From DAOMNO01 sp035443885 (lineage in GTDB: Bacteria > Planctomycetota > Phycisphaerae > Phycisphaerales > SM1A02), in contig DAOMNO010000013.1 of assembly GCA_035443885.1 (NCBI GenBank), positions 1 to 64,000 of the forward strand: DNA of 64,000 bases, given 5' to 3'. A model generated the notes under the pieces. That model worked only from the letters and a program-made list of their open reading frames with translations. It did not search any database and had not been told where the DNA came from. Positions 8,999 through 17,247 of this stretch are shown here, one piece after another. Position 1 is the first letter of the stretch. Each line of letters starts with the position of its first letter. The translations under genes and the position numbers were made by a program.

Positions 8999-10222
8999 CT
9001 ACTTCGGCCCTTCGCCCAATCCCAGAGCAGCGATCTGCTCGGGCGTGAGAATCGCCGTGACGCCATTCTTCGTGGCAAGATTCAATCCACGCCGCTCACC
9101 CAGAATCACTTTTACTTCGGCCTCGTAGGCCTCTTTCTCTGTAGCCATAAGGGCAAGCGTGGCTTCAAAATTAGCCTCAAAAGCGGATACTGTTCGATCA
9201 AGTCGCTCGCGAATGCGATCGTACTCGCTATGGTATCGGTCCATAAGAGCTTCCATCATCATGTGTTGTTCGCGCTGCAGATCACTGCGCGACGCAATTT
9301 CGATAACGAACTGCTTGAGATTCGTGGCATCGCGATCTGGATAGTAAAGCGGATGCACTTCAGCATCGAACTTCTCCCTCAAAGTCTCGCCATATGGCGC
9401 TGGCAATGCACCCCGAAGTAGATCAAGGTATCTCAAGTTACACAATCGAATCCTCTCGTGAATGCGCACAAGGGGCAGATGCAATTGACGACGACGCGAC
9501 AAGAAATACTCGTCGCCAGGTGTGGGGTACGCAGACCAGAATCGAGTAACTCTTGCCCGACGATTGATCATCTCTTGATACCGGGCTTCAAGAAGGGGAC
9601 CAATCAAGAATCCATACTCATCAAGTAAGGGACGAATCGTGCGCTCAACGCTCTCTGGCAACTCCATATCTGCTATGAGCCGCGTCAAATCGACATTGAT
9701 CCCCCTGACACTTGCTCGCAACGTTCGTTCAATGGGGTACCGACTACGTTGGCGGGACGCCTGGATAGACGGCATGATGTCAATTTGCTCATCCGCAAGG
9801 AACATTGCGAGATCAGAAAACAACATGGCATCAAGCTCCTTGACCTTGAGATGCAGGCGATGATGGTCGCGAACGTGCTGATCCGTCAGGTCAGCCAGAC
9901 GCTTTGTATACCCGCGCTCATGATGCTCCTGAGCAAGTTCGGCCCCACGCTCCCTCAATCCAGGCATAAACTCCCGTTCAATCTCGCCCAGATCGTCTCG
10001 ATAGCGCCGAATCAGATTGCGGGCTATTCGACTCTGTGCTTCGCTCAAGTTAAGACGTTCTTCATAATCCGCGAACTCGATCTCCGACATCGGCGATACA
10101 AGCCACATCGTCGGTGCCAACGATACTTGAACATGTGGGCGATCGCCCACCGGCGCGCGTGGTGGCGCGGCCACAGCCAAGGACACCACGAACACAACCG
10201 CCACAAGAGGGACTGCTCTCAT
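8999..10222 (-). CDS. secreted LTXXQ-like protein of unknown function (paralogue 1)
   Basis: A 407-residue exported helical protein. The start at 10222 is chosen because its ATG overlaps the TGA of the Cys-rich gene upstream as ATGA and gives a clean Sec signal (MRAVPLVAVVFVVSLAVAA); an ATG six bases earlier is the alternative. The rest is mostly charged amphipathic helix and ends with LTPEQIAALGLG, the kind of motif found in planctomycete LTXXQ/Spy-like periplasmic proteins. It is a clear paralogue of the gene at 10912-12189: shared blocks include LDAMLFSDLAMFLADEQID, a YYPDRDA block and a C-terminal FEATLA block. Substrate and role are unknown. Confidence 0.75.
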   Translation of the reverse strand: MRAVPLVAVVFVVSLAVAAPPRAPVGDRPHVQVSLAPTMWLVSPMSEIEFADYEERLNLSEAQSRIARNLIRRYRDDLGEIEREFMPGLRERGAELAQEHHERGYTKRLADLTDQHVRDHHRLHLKVKELDAMLFSDLAMFLADEQIDIMPSIQASRQRSRYPIERTLRASVRGINVDLTRLIADMELPESVERTIRPLLDEYGFLIGPLLEARYQEMINRRARVTRFWSAYPTPGDEYFLSRRRQLHLPLVRIHERIRLCNLRYLDLLRGALPAPYGETLREKFDAEVHPLYYPDRDATNLKQFVIEIASRSDLQREQHMMMEALMDRYHSEYDRIRERLDRTVSAFEANFEATLALMATEKEAYEAEVKVILGERRGLNLATKNGVTAILTPEQIAALGLGEGPK

Positions 10223-10620
10223 GGACATGCCCCCGTGAGGGGTGTCAGGAAACTTTGACATTTCGTCTCAGTCGGAAATCCATCCCAGAAGCACTGACCG
10301 ATTACGGTCGTCGAACAGTAGACTGCCATGTACCTGCAGCTTACTAACTCTGCAACCGGTTGAACCGTTGGCCACGGGGAACCCGACGGCGATGGCACAT
10401 AGACCACAGCATCAGAATCGAATATCCACTGTGGGCAACACATCCAGAGATAGCCCGCTCTGTTGCACAATATACAATCAACGCCGCTTATAAAGCAGCA
10501 GCTATGTATTTCAGATACGAAGCAGTTTGTGGGACCGGTTGGGGGATTACCGGCAGATGCGAATGATGCGACCAAGGCCGCCGCAACCACGATGCTACGC
10601 GCAAGAACGTTTTTATGCAT
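10219..10620 (-). CDS. small Cys-rich secreted protein
   Basis: A 133-residue protein with a signal peptide (MHKNVLARSIVVAAALVASFASA) and 12 cysteines in about 110 mature residues, including two CC pairs, suggesting a disulfide-stabilised extracellular fold. The start has a strong GGAGG seven bases upstream. I recognise no family. The stop codon overlaps the start of the LTXXQ-like gene (ATGA), so the two are probably translationally coupled. Expression may be switchable: the promoter region carries a consensus -35 box followed by 12 consecutive G (see the element at 10650-10682). Confidence 0.7.
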   Translation of the reverse strand: MHKNVLARSIVVAAALVASFASAGNPPTGPTNCFVSEIHSCCFISGVDCILCNRAGYLWMCCPQWIFDSDAVVYVPSPSGSPWPTVQPVAELVSCRYMAVYCSTTVIGQCFWDGFPTETKCQSFLTPLTGACP

Positions 10621-10649
10621 AACATGTCCTCCAGAAAAGTCGGATGCGT

Positions 10650-10682
10650 GTTATGTACTTTACTCCCCCCCCCCCCTGTCAA
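10650..10682 (-). promoter_or_regulatory. promoter with poly-G12 spacer (candidate phase-variable promoter)
   Basis: Read on the minus strand, a perfect TTGACA (10682-10677) is followed immediately by 12 G (10676-10665) and then AGTAAAGTACATAAC. Candidate -10 hexamers are TAAAGT (spacer 14) and CATAAC (spacer 21). Neither is at the optimal 17, but gain of three G or loss of four G would place one of them there. In Neisseria, homopolymer spacers of this kind in the porA and opc promoters switch expression by slippage. The operon start codon lies 30-40 bases downstream. Confidence 0.5.
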
Positions 10683-10911
10683 ATGAATTATCGTATTTTT
10701 CGCAGGGACTGTCACATTAACCACATGCTCCATGCTGCATCATCTCTCTAACTTGATGCCAAATATGACGTTGCAGCCGCATGGCGAACTGCGGAGATTG
10801 GGGCATGTTGCGTTGCCGTGACCGCATCTGGCCAAATGGCGTTGCCGCCAACTCAACTACAGCCTGCGTGGCGGCCATGATGCGAATCGACCCGAATGCA
10901 GCATGGATAGT

Positions 10912-12189
10912 TCAACGATTTGCCTGCTCAAGTTTCGCTTCAGCGATCTGCTCGGATGTGAGGACTTCGCGAATATCACGCAGCGTCTTGGTGCTCAGCT
11001 CGCGGCGTTCACTGAGCATCGCGTCCACAAGTTTGAGATGCTCCTGCTCCTCAAAGACGTTCATTGCAAGTGTCGCTTCAAACTTGGCATCCCATTCTGA
11101 AACGCGCGTATCGAGTCTTCGTCGTATCTGGTCATATTTCAGCCGATAATCAAACAGAAAGCTCTCGATCGCTGCACGCTGATCGGGTTGCAGGCTATCT
11201 ATCGCCAGCACGCGCGCTGCCTGTGCCCAGATTTTTTCGGCATCGCGATCGGGATAATACTTCGGGTGCAAGAGAGCGTCGATCTGATTTCTCAGTTGAT
11301 CCGCCGCGGCCTGCGGCAGTTCAGCGATGATCCGTTCTGCAAACGCCACATTCACCGCTCGCATGCGCTGCTCTGCATGTGCGAGTGGCTGCAGCACCAT
11401 CCGGCTCCGCCGCATGATGGTTTCTTCACCCCACGGCTGCGGATGCTGTTGCTCAAACTTCGCATTTCGGGCATCGCGATTGACACGCTCCCGATACCTT
11501 GCTTCAGCAAGTGGAGCCATGACGAATACATATTCTTCAAGAATCGGTTGAATCGCCCGTTCGTGATCGGTGGAGAGGCTCAGCGCATCGACCATTTTCA
11601 CCAGATCGAACCCAACACCATCACCGCGTCGATGTTGGAAAATCGCCGAATAGCGAGTTCGCTTTCGAGTCGCTTCCAATGACGGCAATCGATCAATCTG
11701 CTCCTCGGCCAGAATAAGCGCCAACTCAGCGAAAAACATGGCATCAAGCGATGCAACGCGAGTGCTCAAACGATGGTGATCGCCTGTGTGTTTCTCCGTC
11801 AGCGGCACCAAAAAATCTTCGATGCGATTTTGCGAGCGATGGAACCTCGCTTCGGCAAGCTCCGCCCCCTGTGCCGTAAGCGCAACGATGTCGCTTTCAG
11901 CAATCGCGTCATAGTCTGCACGATAGCTCTCAAAGAGTCGCCTCGCCGCCTGACGCTGCGGATCGCTCAACGTGAGTTGGTCGAAATACCACTCTGCTTC
12001 GTCAAGATCAAGCGGAGCCACGAGCCACAACACCGGCGGGCTGGGTGCAGGCCGCGGCCGAAACTGCTCCGGGATATCTTCAAGCCGGGGAACCTTCGGC
12101 GGCTCATCCTGAAACGCAGCCTGCGCGATGTTCGCCATCGCCAAAAACGATGCACTAAAAAGCACACAGATTCGACCGGAACACTTCAT
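10912..12189 (-). CDS. secreted LTXXQ-like protein of unknown function (paralogue 2)
   Basis: A 425-residue paralogue of the 8999-10222 product. The start at 12189 is preceded by GGGGGA and gives a Sec signal (MKCSGRICVLFSASFLAMANIAQA) with cleavage before AFQDE. The mature part begins with a Pro-rich linker and continues as charged helices. Shared motifs with the paralogue are LDAMFFAELALILAEEQID, LHPKYYPDRDA and FEATLAMN. The end, VLTSEQIAEAKLEQ, again fits an LTXXQ-like repeat. It lies 23 bases downstream of the ferredoxin-NADP reductase gene and may be co-transcribed with it. Function is unknown. Confidence 0.75.
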   Translation of the reverse strand: MKCSGRICVLFSASFLAMANIAQAAFQDEPPKVPRLEDIPEQFRPRPAPSPPVLWLVAPLDLDEAEWYFDQLTLSDPQRQAARRLFESYRADYDAIAESDIVALTAQGAELAEARFHRSQNRIEDFLVPLTEKHTGDHHRLSTRVASLDAMFFAELALILAEEQIDRLPSLEATRKRTRYSAIFQHRRGDGVGFDLVKMVDALSLSTDHERAIQPILEEYVFVMAPLAEARYRERVNRDARNAKFEQQHPQPWGEETIMRRSRMVLQPLAHAEQRMRAVNVAFAERIIAELPQAAADQLRNQIDALLHPKYYPDRDAEKIWAQAARVLAIDSLQPDQRAAIESFLFDYRLKYDQIRRRLDTRVSEWDAKFEATLAMNVFEEQEHLKLVDAMLSERRELSTKTLRDIREVLTSEQIAEAKLEQANR

Positions 12190-12212
12190 ACAGTCCCCCA
12201 ATCTCGTTGCTG

Positions 12213-13190
12213 TCAATACACTTCCAACATGCAGCGATGCGTGGGGCGCACGTATCGCTTCACTTGGGCCGGGTCCCATTCACTCACAGGCGTGCCTGCG
12301 AGTTCTTCCTTCACCTGTAAATAGCCGTCATCCAGTCCGTGCGCTGCCAACGCTGTGAAGATCCCAACCTGCATGCCTGCAAGGCCGCAGATGTAGATAA
12401 GCGTGCGCGGGCTTGAAAGCAGCGGACGAAAGATGTCGAGTTTTTCTTCCATCAGACGATCCACATAGACGCCCCGACTGCCGTCTTCCCGCTTCTCGCG
12501 GCTGATGGCAGTGTGGTAGTGGAAGTTTGTATGTTCGCGCGCCAGCCGTGTGAAGAGTTCATCGTAAAGCAGATCGCTCGTGTATGGCGCGCCCATGAGC
12601 AGGTGAATGTTGCTCGTGCAGGGTGCACCGGAGCGAGGCTCCAGCAGTTCCATTGCCATACCCCGGAACGGCGCAATGCCGGTGCCTGTGGCGATGAAGA
12701 CGTAATCGTGATCATTGGGATTCACCGGCAACACAAATCGTTTGCCGTTCGGCCCAGAAACGAGCACTTCATCGCCCGGCCTCAGATCGCAGAGATAGTT
12801 GCTGCACACGCCGACGTACAGGCGATGGCCGCCGGGTTCGTCGTCCGTTTTGATTTCCTCAAGCAGTCGCTTGGGCGTTGTGGAAATGACATTGCCCGCG
12901 CCGTCTTCGCCCCATGATGGGGATGCGACAGAATAGAGCCTGACCTTATGCGGCTTGCCGGTCTCATCAACGCCCGGCGGAATGATGCCGAAGGATTGCC
13001 CAGCGAGGAAGTTGCCCGCGAGCGGCGTGCCTGAAACGTCGATCGCCACATGCCGCACGAAGCTGGCGGATTTGCCCTTCATGCACAGCTCGTTGGACAC
13101 AACGCGCCCAACGACCGGCTTGGTCGGCAGCACCAGATTCAGCTTGGCGTCCTGAAGGATCGGATCAGCACTCATCACGGGTGAACTCAT
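12213..13190 (-). CDS. plant-type ferredoxin/flavodoxin-NADP(+) reductase
   Basis: Flavoenzyme moving electrons between NADP(H) and ferredoxin or flavodoxin. The 325-residue product has the plant/cyanobacterial-type layout: FAD-binding RLYSVAS at 84-90, GVCSNYLCDL at 127-136, the NADP-binding ATGTGIAPFR at 167-176, CGLAGM near the end, and a C-terminal tyrosine (EVY) that stacks on the flavin in this class. All diagnostic motifs are intact. The start at 13190 follows no clear Shine-Dalgarno site; a second ATG five codons later is possible. No ferredoxin gene is adjacent. In a non-phototroph the likely job is NADPH-driven ferredoxin reduction, which is an inference. Confidence 0.9.
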   Translation of the reverse strand: MSSPVMSADPILQDAKLNLVLPTKPVVGRVVSNELCMKGKSASFVRHVAIDVSGTPLAGNFLAGQSFGIIPPGVDETGKPHKVRLYSVASPSWGEDGAGNVISTTPKRLLEEIKTDDEPGGHRLYVGVCSNYLCDLRPGDEVLVSGPNGKRFVLPVNPNDHDYVFIATGTGIAPFRGMAMELLEPRSGAPCTSNIHLLMGAPYTSDLLYDELFTRLAREHTNFHYHTAISREKREDGSRGVYVDRLMEEKLDIFRPLLSSPRTLIYICGLAGMQVGIFTALAAHGLDDGYLQVKEELAGTPVSEWDPAQVKRYVRPTHRCMLEVY

Positions 13191-13259
13191 TGCATCAGTG
13201 TAGCAGACACCCGGCGGGGATTGCACTCCGGGGCCGATCCAGAAGCAGGTCTGCGCATG

Positions 13260-13287
13260 AAAAAAGCCCGGCAAACCAGCCGGGCCT
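13260..13287 (-). terminator. intrinsic terminator of the fibro-slime gene
   Basis: On the minus strand GCCCGGC and GCCGGGC form a 7-bp stem with a 6-base loop, followed by six T (13265-13260). It lies 27 bases after the stop codon at 13314. Confidence 0.88.
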
Positions 13288-13313
13288 TGTGGAGGAGCAT
13301 CAGAAAACATGGA

Positions 13314-14708
13314 TCAATCGAACATGGCCGTGATCGCCGGGACGCCGCGGGTCTCCAGTTCAAGGTTCGTCACGATGCGGCAGTTGGACTGCGTACGATG
13401 CCGCTCAGCGAAGAAGAACGAGAGGCGATACGTCTTGCCGTGATCGAGGCAGAGGCGGCTGAGATCGACGTACTGCTCGACCGCAGCATGCACACCGCCG
13501 ATATCGATCACCAGCTTGCCGTCGATGAACACCCACACGTCATCGTCGCCGATGAAGTGGAAGAACTGGTTGCCGTTGGCGTCATACGTGAAGTCGGCAT
13601 GAATCTCAAAGGTGAAGTGGAAGTTACGGTTCGGCGAGCCGCCCGACTGACCGAACAGCGCGTTCTCGATGGGGAAGAACCCGTTGAGGCCGCTGTAGTT
13701 CTCATCGTCGCGATCATCGAAGACGTAGCTGCCGTTCTCCTGGCGAACCAGCTTGATGGTGATCGGCTTGGACATATTGACGCCGGGCACATCACGGAAC
13801 CACTGCGAGAATGACTCCGCTGAAGTAATGCCGCCGACATCAAGCGGGCCAACCGTGCCAATCGTATCACCAAGGTTCTGGTCATACGTCAAGCTGTAAG
13901 TCGGGCTGAAAGGTGTGCTGTTGTCGGAGAGCGTTGTGGTGGGGCTGAAGAAGTCGGCCTTGTCCGACTTGTTGCCGCCCTTAGCCAACACGCCCGCGAC
14001 GTTGGTGCCGCCGAAGTACTGCTTGTCGAGCGTAACGGTGAATGTGCCGGATGAGAATGCGTCCGTAACGTCCCACTTAATGCCATAGAACCCGGTTGAA
14101 CCATCGGTGCCTACGGACACACCAGTTACATGGTTGTTGCCGGACTTGGGCGACCAATCCACAACCTGATGGGACGGGTCGAGTTTCAGGTTCCAGTGTG
14201 AGAGGTCCTTGCCGCCCGGCACGCCCAGTTCACTGACGTGGTATGTCCACGTGCTGGTGCCGTCGGGGTTGAAGACCGCCGACACGAAGCAAATCTTGAA
14301 GTTCAGCTTCGCGCCGCTGTCCTTCAGCGTAACGCAATCCTGATCCGGATAACCAGAGTGGCACACCCAGTAGCTGTTGTAGAAGTGCCACGCCAGCGGG
14401 CGGTTCATGGCATCACGCGGCTGGGCGAGCACCTTGTACCCTTCGCCGCTGAACGTCGGCTTGCCATCCGCATCAAGCACGTGATGGACAAGGCCTGCGT
14501 AGAGACCGAACCCCTTAGCGGGTTGCCGCTCGAAATCCGGATGGCCGCCGGGTACGGTGCGCTCGCGGAAGTCGCGCACGATGCCCGTCAGATGCAGCTC
14601 TGACGGCGGGTCCGCCACCGCGGGAAGGCTGAAGGCAAGCCCCAGCGCAACAGGCGTCAGCAACGCGGCCTGTGTTCCCTGGTTCCGAAGATTGATTCGA
14701 CTGGTCAT
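13314..14708 (-). CDS. fibro-slime domain protein, secreted
   Basis: A 464-residue exported protein. The start at 14708 has AGGAG seven bases upstream and yields a signal peptide ending PAVA before DPPSE. The C-terminal ~200 residues match the fibro-slime/PA14-like pattern seen in Fibrobacter and planctomycete surface proteins: VRQENGSYVFDDRDDENYSG, FTFEIHADFTYDANGNQFFHF, GDDDVWVFIDGKLVIDIGG, then LDHGKTYRLSFFFAERH and a closing SNCRIVTNLEL. The N-terminal half is beta-rich and not recognised. The likely place is the cell surface or matrix, perhaps binding carbohydrate (inference). It carries its own intrinsic terminator. Confidence 0.85.
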   Translation of the reverse strand: MTSRINLRNQGTQAALLTPVALGLAFSLPAVADPPSELHLTGIVRDFRERTVPGGHPDFERQPAKGFGLYAGLVHHVLDADGKPTFSGEGYKVLAQPRDAMNRPLAWHFYNSYWVCHSGYPDQDCVTLKDSGAKLNFKICFVSAVFNPDGTSTWTYHVSELGVPGGKDLSHWNLKLDPSHQVVDWSPKSGNNHVTGVSVGTDGSTGFYGIKWDVTDAFSSGTFTVTLDKQYFGGTNVAGVLAKGGNKSDKADFFSPTTTLSDNSTPFSPTYSLTYDQNLGDTIGTVGPLDVGGITSAESFSQWFRDVPGVNMSKPITIKLVRQENGSYVFDDRDDENYSGLNGFFPIENALFGQSGGSPNRNFHFTFEIHADFTYDANGNQFFHFIGDDDVWVFIDGKLVIDIGGVHAAVEQYVDLSRLCLDHGKTYRLSFFFAERHRTQSNCRIVTNLELETRGVPAITAMFD

Positions 14709-14884
14709 GGTCAAGCTCCTGCACGCGGATGTGGTCCGCGATTGACTCAACCGTACGATTCACACGCTCCCGTCCAAACGACTGCATCGAAATCTCCCCC
14801 GCTCATGCGCATGTTCACCTTCTGGGAAAACCCTTCCATCTGTGCAGGCTGGGCAATCTGCGCCGCGCATTCCACCTGCGCAAG

Positions 14885-14915
14885 AAAACGCCGCGGTTCG
14901 TTACGCCGCGGCGTT
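14885..14915 (-). terminator. intrinsic terminator of the cytochrome-dockerin gene
   Basis: AACGCCGCGG and CCGCGGCGTT form a perfect 10-bp stem around a 9-base loop, followed on the minus strand by TTTTC. It lies about 24 bases past the stop at 14939. Confidence 0.85.
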
Positions 14916-14938
14916 GTCATTCCACATCCAGATCGGCC

Positions 14939-16900
14939 TCAGCAGCCCCAGTTGCTCAGCAGGATCAGCAGGTCCTGCACGTCCACCGCGCCGCTGCTGT
15001 TGAGGTCCGCTGCGCATGGAGCCTTGCCACATGGTCCCCATGATCCGAGCAGAATCAGCAGGTCAAGCACATCGACGCATCCGTCATTGTTCAGGTCGCC
15101 CACAATCGGCTGAGCGATCTTGATCTTTGCGGAGTTCATGTCGAGCGGCGCGCTCTTGCCATGCAGTTCCCACAGTTCATACGCGCGAACGCCGTCGAGC
15201 GTCGTTGTGTTCTGATCCCGCAGGAACTCGATGTATTCGCGAGATGTCGTCTGGTAATACAGCGTCGCCACCGCGCTCGCTGCGCCAGGTGGCACCGGAT
15301 AATGCGTGTCGTCCCAGTGCTGGCCATCCGCGTATCCATAGTTCACAGGCCGGGCACGAACTGAATCGAATGCCTCGTTCGTAAAGCCTACCGGCGGGAT
15401 GCGATTATCGAACAGCAACTCGTTATTCAGCACGAGGTGGAACGACTTGCCTGCGGGCATGTTCGTCGCCTGCGCAACATCTTCACCGATGCCGAAGTGT
15501 GCTTCATACACCTTTGTATTGTTCGTTGTCAGCGTCGCCGTTTCATAGTCATACGCGCCGTGCTCCTGGATCACGTTCCCCTTTGAATCGAAGAACTTGA
15601 CGTTCAGCCACATTCTGCGGCCTTCCGGGTAACCCGTCGGCAGTTTGTGGCCAGACCAGTTCGTTACGCGCACGCGAATCTGATCGTCCTCAAGGGCAAC
15701 AGCCAGATCCGCCGCGTTGCGGAGCATGTCCGCCGTGCGCTCGTGCGCCGCAGCGATCGATTCCTCATTCAAGCCGCTCTCGTACCCGTACACCGTGAAC
15801 ACCGCATCCAGCACCCACGTGTTCGCGCCAGCGAAGTGGTGCTGCGGCATGTCGGGACGCGGGAAGAACGGCTCCCACTCCCAGAACGCGCAGCCGCCCG
15901 TGAACTTCTTGGGCATGTGGCAGTCCTGGCACGACTGCATCACACCCGTCGGGTGATTCCCGCCAAATCGACCATCCGGGAAGTGCACGCCACCCTTCGC
16001 AAACTGGCTGTGCAGCCACTCGCTGTACGTGCGCTGCTCAGGCATCATCTGATGCGGGTTCATCGTCGGGTGAGGCTCGCCCAGCGGCGCGAGCGCGTAA
16101 GTGCCATCCGGCTGGCGCTCGAACACCGGGTTGCTCACATCGTGGCACGCGCCGCACATCGCCGACTCAAGATGGAACGGCGAGTAGATGATCGGATCAT
16201 TCGGGCCGTGAAGGTTCATCGGCACATCATCAAACGGACCGCGACGACTGCTCACCGGGTCGATGACAAACATCGCATTGCCCCAGTGGCCGCCCGGCGG
16301 GTAATCCAACGCTGCCAGAATCGGCGGATCCTCAACCGGGCTGTCCTTCGTCAGCACAGGACTCACCATGCGGTGGCAGAAGTGGCAGTTCACGCCATCA
16401 AAATCCTGCGGCTCAAACTGCGACAAATCCCCTGTCGTGCTGCGACCCGCAAGCCACGCACCGGGCGCATGGCAGCGGATGCAGAACTCACCCGAACCCG
16501 CTGCGTCCTGATTCGCAATCGCCAGCGCTGCATGCCAGATCGGATCGCGCGCAGACTGACCCATCATGCTGTTCACCCAGCCGTTGTAAGGCTCGGCATA
16601 CGCTTCCCACTCCTGCCACAGATAATCGCCGTGGCAGATCACACAGTTCATCGAAGAGAAGATCGGCACCATCGCCTTGCCCGTGGGGTCAGGCTGTGTG
16701 CCGGGCTGGAAGAAATCCGCTGCCGTCGTAGGAACCTGAATCTGGCCCTTGCCGCCGGGTGGGCTTGCAGGACCGCCACGCGGCGAACCGCCTCGACCGG
16801 ACTGCCCCAGCACCTGCGCACCGAGAAAACCCGCGCCGACGACTGCCGCCACGCCAATAATGATCCCGCCGCGGCGGAACGCGCCTCCTCGAACTTGCAT
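14939..16900 (-). CDS. pentahaem cytochrome c with C-terminal dockerin-like repeats
   Basis: A 653-residue exported redox protein. The start at 16900 has GAGAGGAG seven bases upstream and leads into a basic N-terminus and one hydrophobic segment (GGIIIGVAAVVGAGFLGAQVLG), a signal or membrane anchor. Five CxxCH haem sites are visible: CVICH, CIRCH, CHFCH, CGACH and CQDCH, in the style of cytochrome c-554-like proteins. The last ~50 residues hold two Ca-binding dockerin-like repeats (DLNNDGCVDVLDLLILLGSW and DLNSSGAVDVQDLLILLSNW). Dockerins bind cohesins in cellulosomes; in planctomycetes they occur on many secreted proteins without known cohesins. Function is inferred as periplasmic or extracellular electron transfer. 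Confidence 0.88.
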   Translation of the reverse strand: MQVRGGAFRRGGIIIGVAAVVGAGFLGAQVLGQSGRGGSPRGGPASPPGGKGQIQVPTTAADFFQPGTQPDPTGKAMVPIFSSMNCVICHGDYLWQEWEAYAEPYNGWVNSMMGQSARDPIWHAALAIANQDAAGSGEFCIRCHAPGAWLAGRSTTGDLSQFEPQDFDGVNCHFCHRMVSPVLTKDSPVEDPPILAALDYPPGGHWGNAMFVIDPVSSRRGPFDDVPMNLHGPNDPIIYSPFHLESAMCGACHDVSNPVFERQPDGTYALAPLGEPHPTMNPHQMMPEQRTYSEWLHSQFAKGGVHFPDGRFGGNHPTGVMQSCQDCHMPKKFTGGCAFWEWEPFFPRPDMPQHHFAGANTWVLDAVFTVYGYESGLNEESIAAAHERTADMLRNAADLAVALEDDQIRVRVTNWSGHKLPTGYPEGRRMWLNVKFFDSKGNVIQEHGAYDYETATLTTNNTKVYEAHFGIGEDVAQATNMPAGKSFHLVLNNELLFDNRIPPVGFTNEAFDSVRARPVNYGYADGQHWDDTHYPVPPGAASAVATLYYQTTSREYIEFLRDQNTTTLDGVRAYELWELHGKSAPLDMNSAKIKIAQPIVGDLNNDGCVDVLDLLILLGSWGPCGKAPCAADLNSSGAVDVQDLLILLSNWGC

Positions 16901-17247
16901 CAATCGCTCCTCTCCGATCGTCCAGACATCCTCATCACCCGCCCTGCGAACAGACCTTTCGCGCATCCCACCGCCGTAAAGTATGGCATTCAATCATCTT
17001 CGGTCAATGGGCAACTCCAGCACAGCCAAGCTTTAACAGCAGAACGGGGCGGGTTCCCCCCAGAACATCGAACCCGAACAATCCGCCCAGACCGCACAAG
17101 CCGAACCGCTCGGCTTCCACCTTCGGATACGCATCGCCCGCGCCCAAGGTTGCCTCACCAAACGCCGATAACATCGCGCTTCGCCCACCGGCGGCGGCTC
17201 AGCGGTTTACAATCGCCGACCCGACCGTGTGAAGGAGATCGACCGCT
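16901..17247. other. divergent intergenic region, cytochrome / sulfotransferase
   Basis: No gene is seen in these 347 bases. They hold the cytochrome promoter (16980-17007, minus) and, on the plus strand, a TACAAT at 17208-17213 that may be the -10 of the sulfotransferase, without a good -35. The same 12-mer TACAATCGCCGA recurs upstream of the lipoprotein gene at 49517. Confidence 0.5.
16980..17007 (-). promoter_or_regulatory. sigma70-type promoter of the cytochrome gene
   Basis: On the minus strand TTGACC (17007-17002) and CATACT (16985-16980) are separated by 16 bases. The start codon lies about 80 bases downstream. Confidence 0.45.
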
